A program made the position numbers and the translations under genes. Below the pieces are notes generated by a model. It did not search any database, had not been told where the DNA came from, and was given only the letters and a program-made list of their open reading frames with translations. DNA of 43,558 nucleotides from CAZOLI01 sp964580675 (GTDB lineage Bacteria; Planctomycetota; MHYJ01; CAYXQY01), in contig CAZOLI010000026.1 in the NCBI GenBank assembly GCA_964580675.1, forward strand, positions 1-43,558, in the 5' to 3' direction. Positions 43,178 through 43,558 of this stretch are shown here, piece after piece. Position 1 is the stretch's first letter. Each line of letters starts with the position of its first letter.

Positions 43178-43307
43178 CGATCCCTGTCCGTAATGGCCCG
43201 GGCCTGTTGAGGTACGCCATCGTGGGGAACCTGCAGGCCGATGGGGGCGTGGATGTCGAAAATCCGAAGGAGGACTATTCTTATTCCCGTGAACATGACG
43301 GGGTTAG

Positions 43308-43558
43308 CTAGCCCGAAATCAGAGATGATCCCACCCAAAGACCGGCCACAACAAATAAAAGTCCCACCACGAGGTGAATTCCTGCGTAGATGAATAACGA
43401 AATGTACTCGCCTTCTTCCAGAAGTGAGATCAGCTCGTATCCAAACGTGGAGTACGTTGTGAACGATCCAATCAAACCGGTCACCAGAAACAGTTCAAGC
43501 GTTTTTCCCACTCCGGGTGAGGACAACACAAATTGAACGGCCAGGCCGATCAGGAAAC
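43308..43558 (-). CDS. crcB: CrcB/Fluc fluoride channel (5' end outside the window)
   Basis: The C-terminal ~83 residues only; the frame runs open to the window edge. Membrane helices contain LFLVTGLIGSFTTYSTFGYE, the strongly conserved third-helix motif of fluoride channels (F-T-T-F/Y-S-T-F), followed by a last helix ending GLWVGSSLISG. It forms dual-topology dimers that let F- leave the cell. An ATG-like start inside the window (GTG at 43529) falls in the middle of a helix and is not the true start. Roughly 40-45 N-terminal residues are missing. No fluoride riboswitch can be checked. Confidence 0.9.
   Translation of the reverse strand, partial: FLIGLAVQFVLSSPGVGKTLELFLVTGLIGSFTTYSTFGYELISLLEEGEYISLFIYAGIHLVVGLLFVVAGLWVGSSLISG

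Noticed and set aside
43165..43200. tRNA T-arm-like ggttcgatccc
   Set aside because: The flanking bases do not form the 5-bp T stem, and no acceptor or anticodon arm fits around it; part of the sequence is the crcB terminator.

Overview
The window reads as part of a chromosome from a Gram-negative bacterium that respires anaerobically and is probably salt-adapted. It has Tat-exported molybdoenzyme parts, an outer-membrane barrel, lipoproteins, many Asp/Glu-rich proteins, sigma-54-type promoters and good Shine-Dalgarno sites. I cannot assign a phylum from sequence alone. No tRNA, rRNA, CRISPR array or intact transposase was seen. Degenerate palindromic repeats lie near both ends: a ~155-bp tandem repeat at 1-332, and a second family at ~446, ~41031 and ~41241. 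The interior is a mosaic of metal, nitrate, stress, sulfur and nucleotide genes with several decayed gene fragments, which suits an accessory or stress island.

Layout. 889-2979 is a CopB-type metal ATPase (+). 3435-4199 is an SDR (-). 4345-12213 is a seven-gene minus-strand nitrate-respiration operon: outer-membrane porin, NapD, NapA, a NapB-like cytochrome with two NapB units, a tetraheme cytochrome, a Tat-targeted four-cluster Fe-S protein, and an NrfD-type membrane subunit. NapC and NapGH are absent, so quinol oxidation probably goes through the NrfD/Fe-S/tetraheme module. 12791-16685 is a stress cluster (two UspA, two CBS-domain proteins, DUF2267, an acidic unknown). 17417-18909 holds a small unknown protein, OsmC and a protein isoaspartyl methyltransferase. 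19035-21419 is PEP synthase. 21677-26795 contains a phosphatase-like lipoprotein, a frameshifted cytochrome c lipoprotein, a sulfur module (persulfide dioxygenase-rhodanese plus two YeeE/YedE half-transporters) and a lipoprotein of unknown role. 27454-28662 is a CPA2 antiporter. 29274-36114 is a plus-strand operon: zinc alcohol dehydrogenase, beta-CASP RNase, AMP phosphorylase, PRPP synthetase, FAD oxidoreductase, and an ArsM-like methyltransferase interrupted by a TGA. 36281-40860 is a minus-strand ion-transport operon (VIT1/CCC1-like, P2-type ATPase, MgtC/DUF4010). 41459-43558 has ACR3, ArsC and a partial CrcB.

Regulation. Four sequences with correct -24/-12 sigma-54 spacing lie in front of the CBS gene, the OsmC/PCMT operon, the alcohol-dehydrogenase operon, and a ~93-nt non-coding stretch that ends in a strong intrinsic terminator. 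The last is a candidate sigma-54-dependent small RNA. Together they suggest one stress regulon under sigma-54 control; its activator is not in the window.

The two observations most worth testing are that small-RNA candidate at 15911-16029, and the ArsM-like gene at 35338-36114. In the latter a TGA stands exactly where arsenite methyltransferases carry a catalytic cysteine, and it is followed at a fitting distance by a SECIS-like hairpin. It is either a selenoprotein or a decayed gene.
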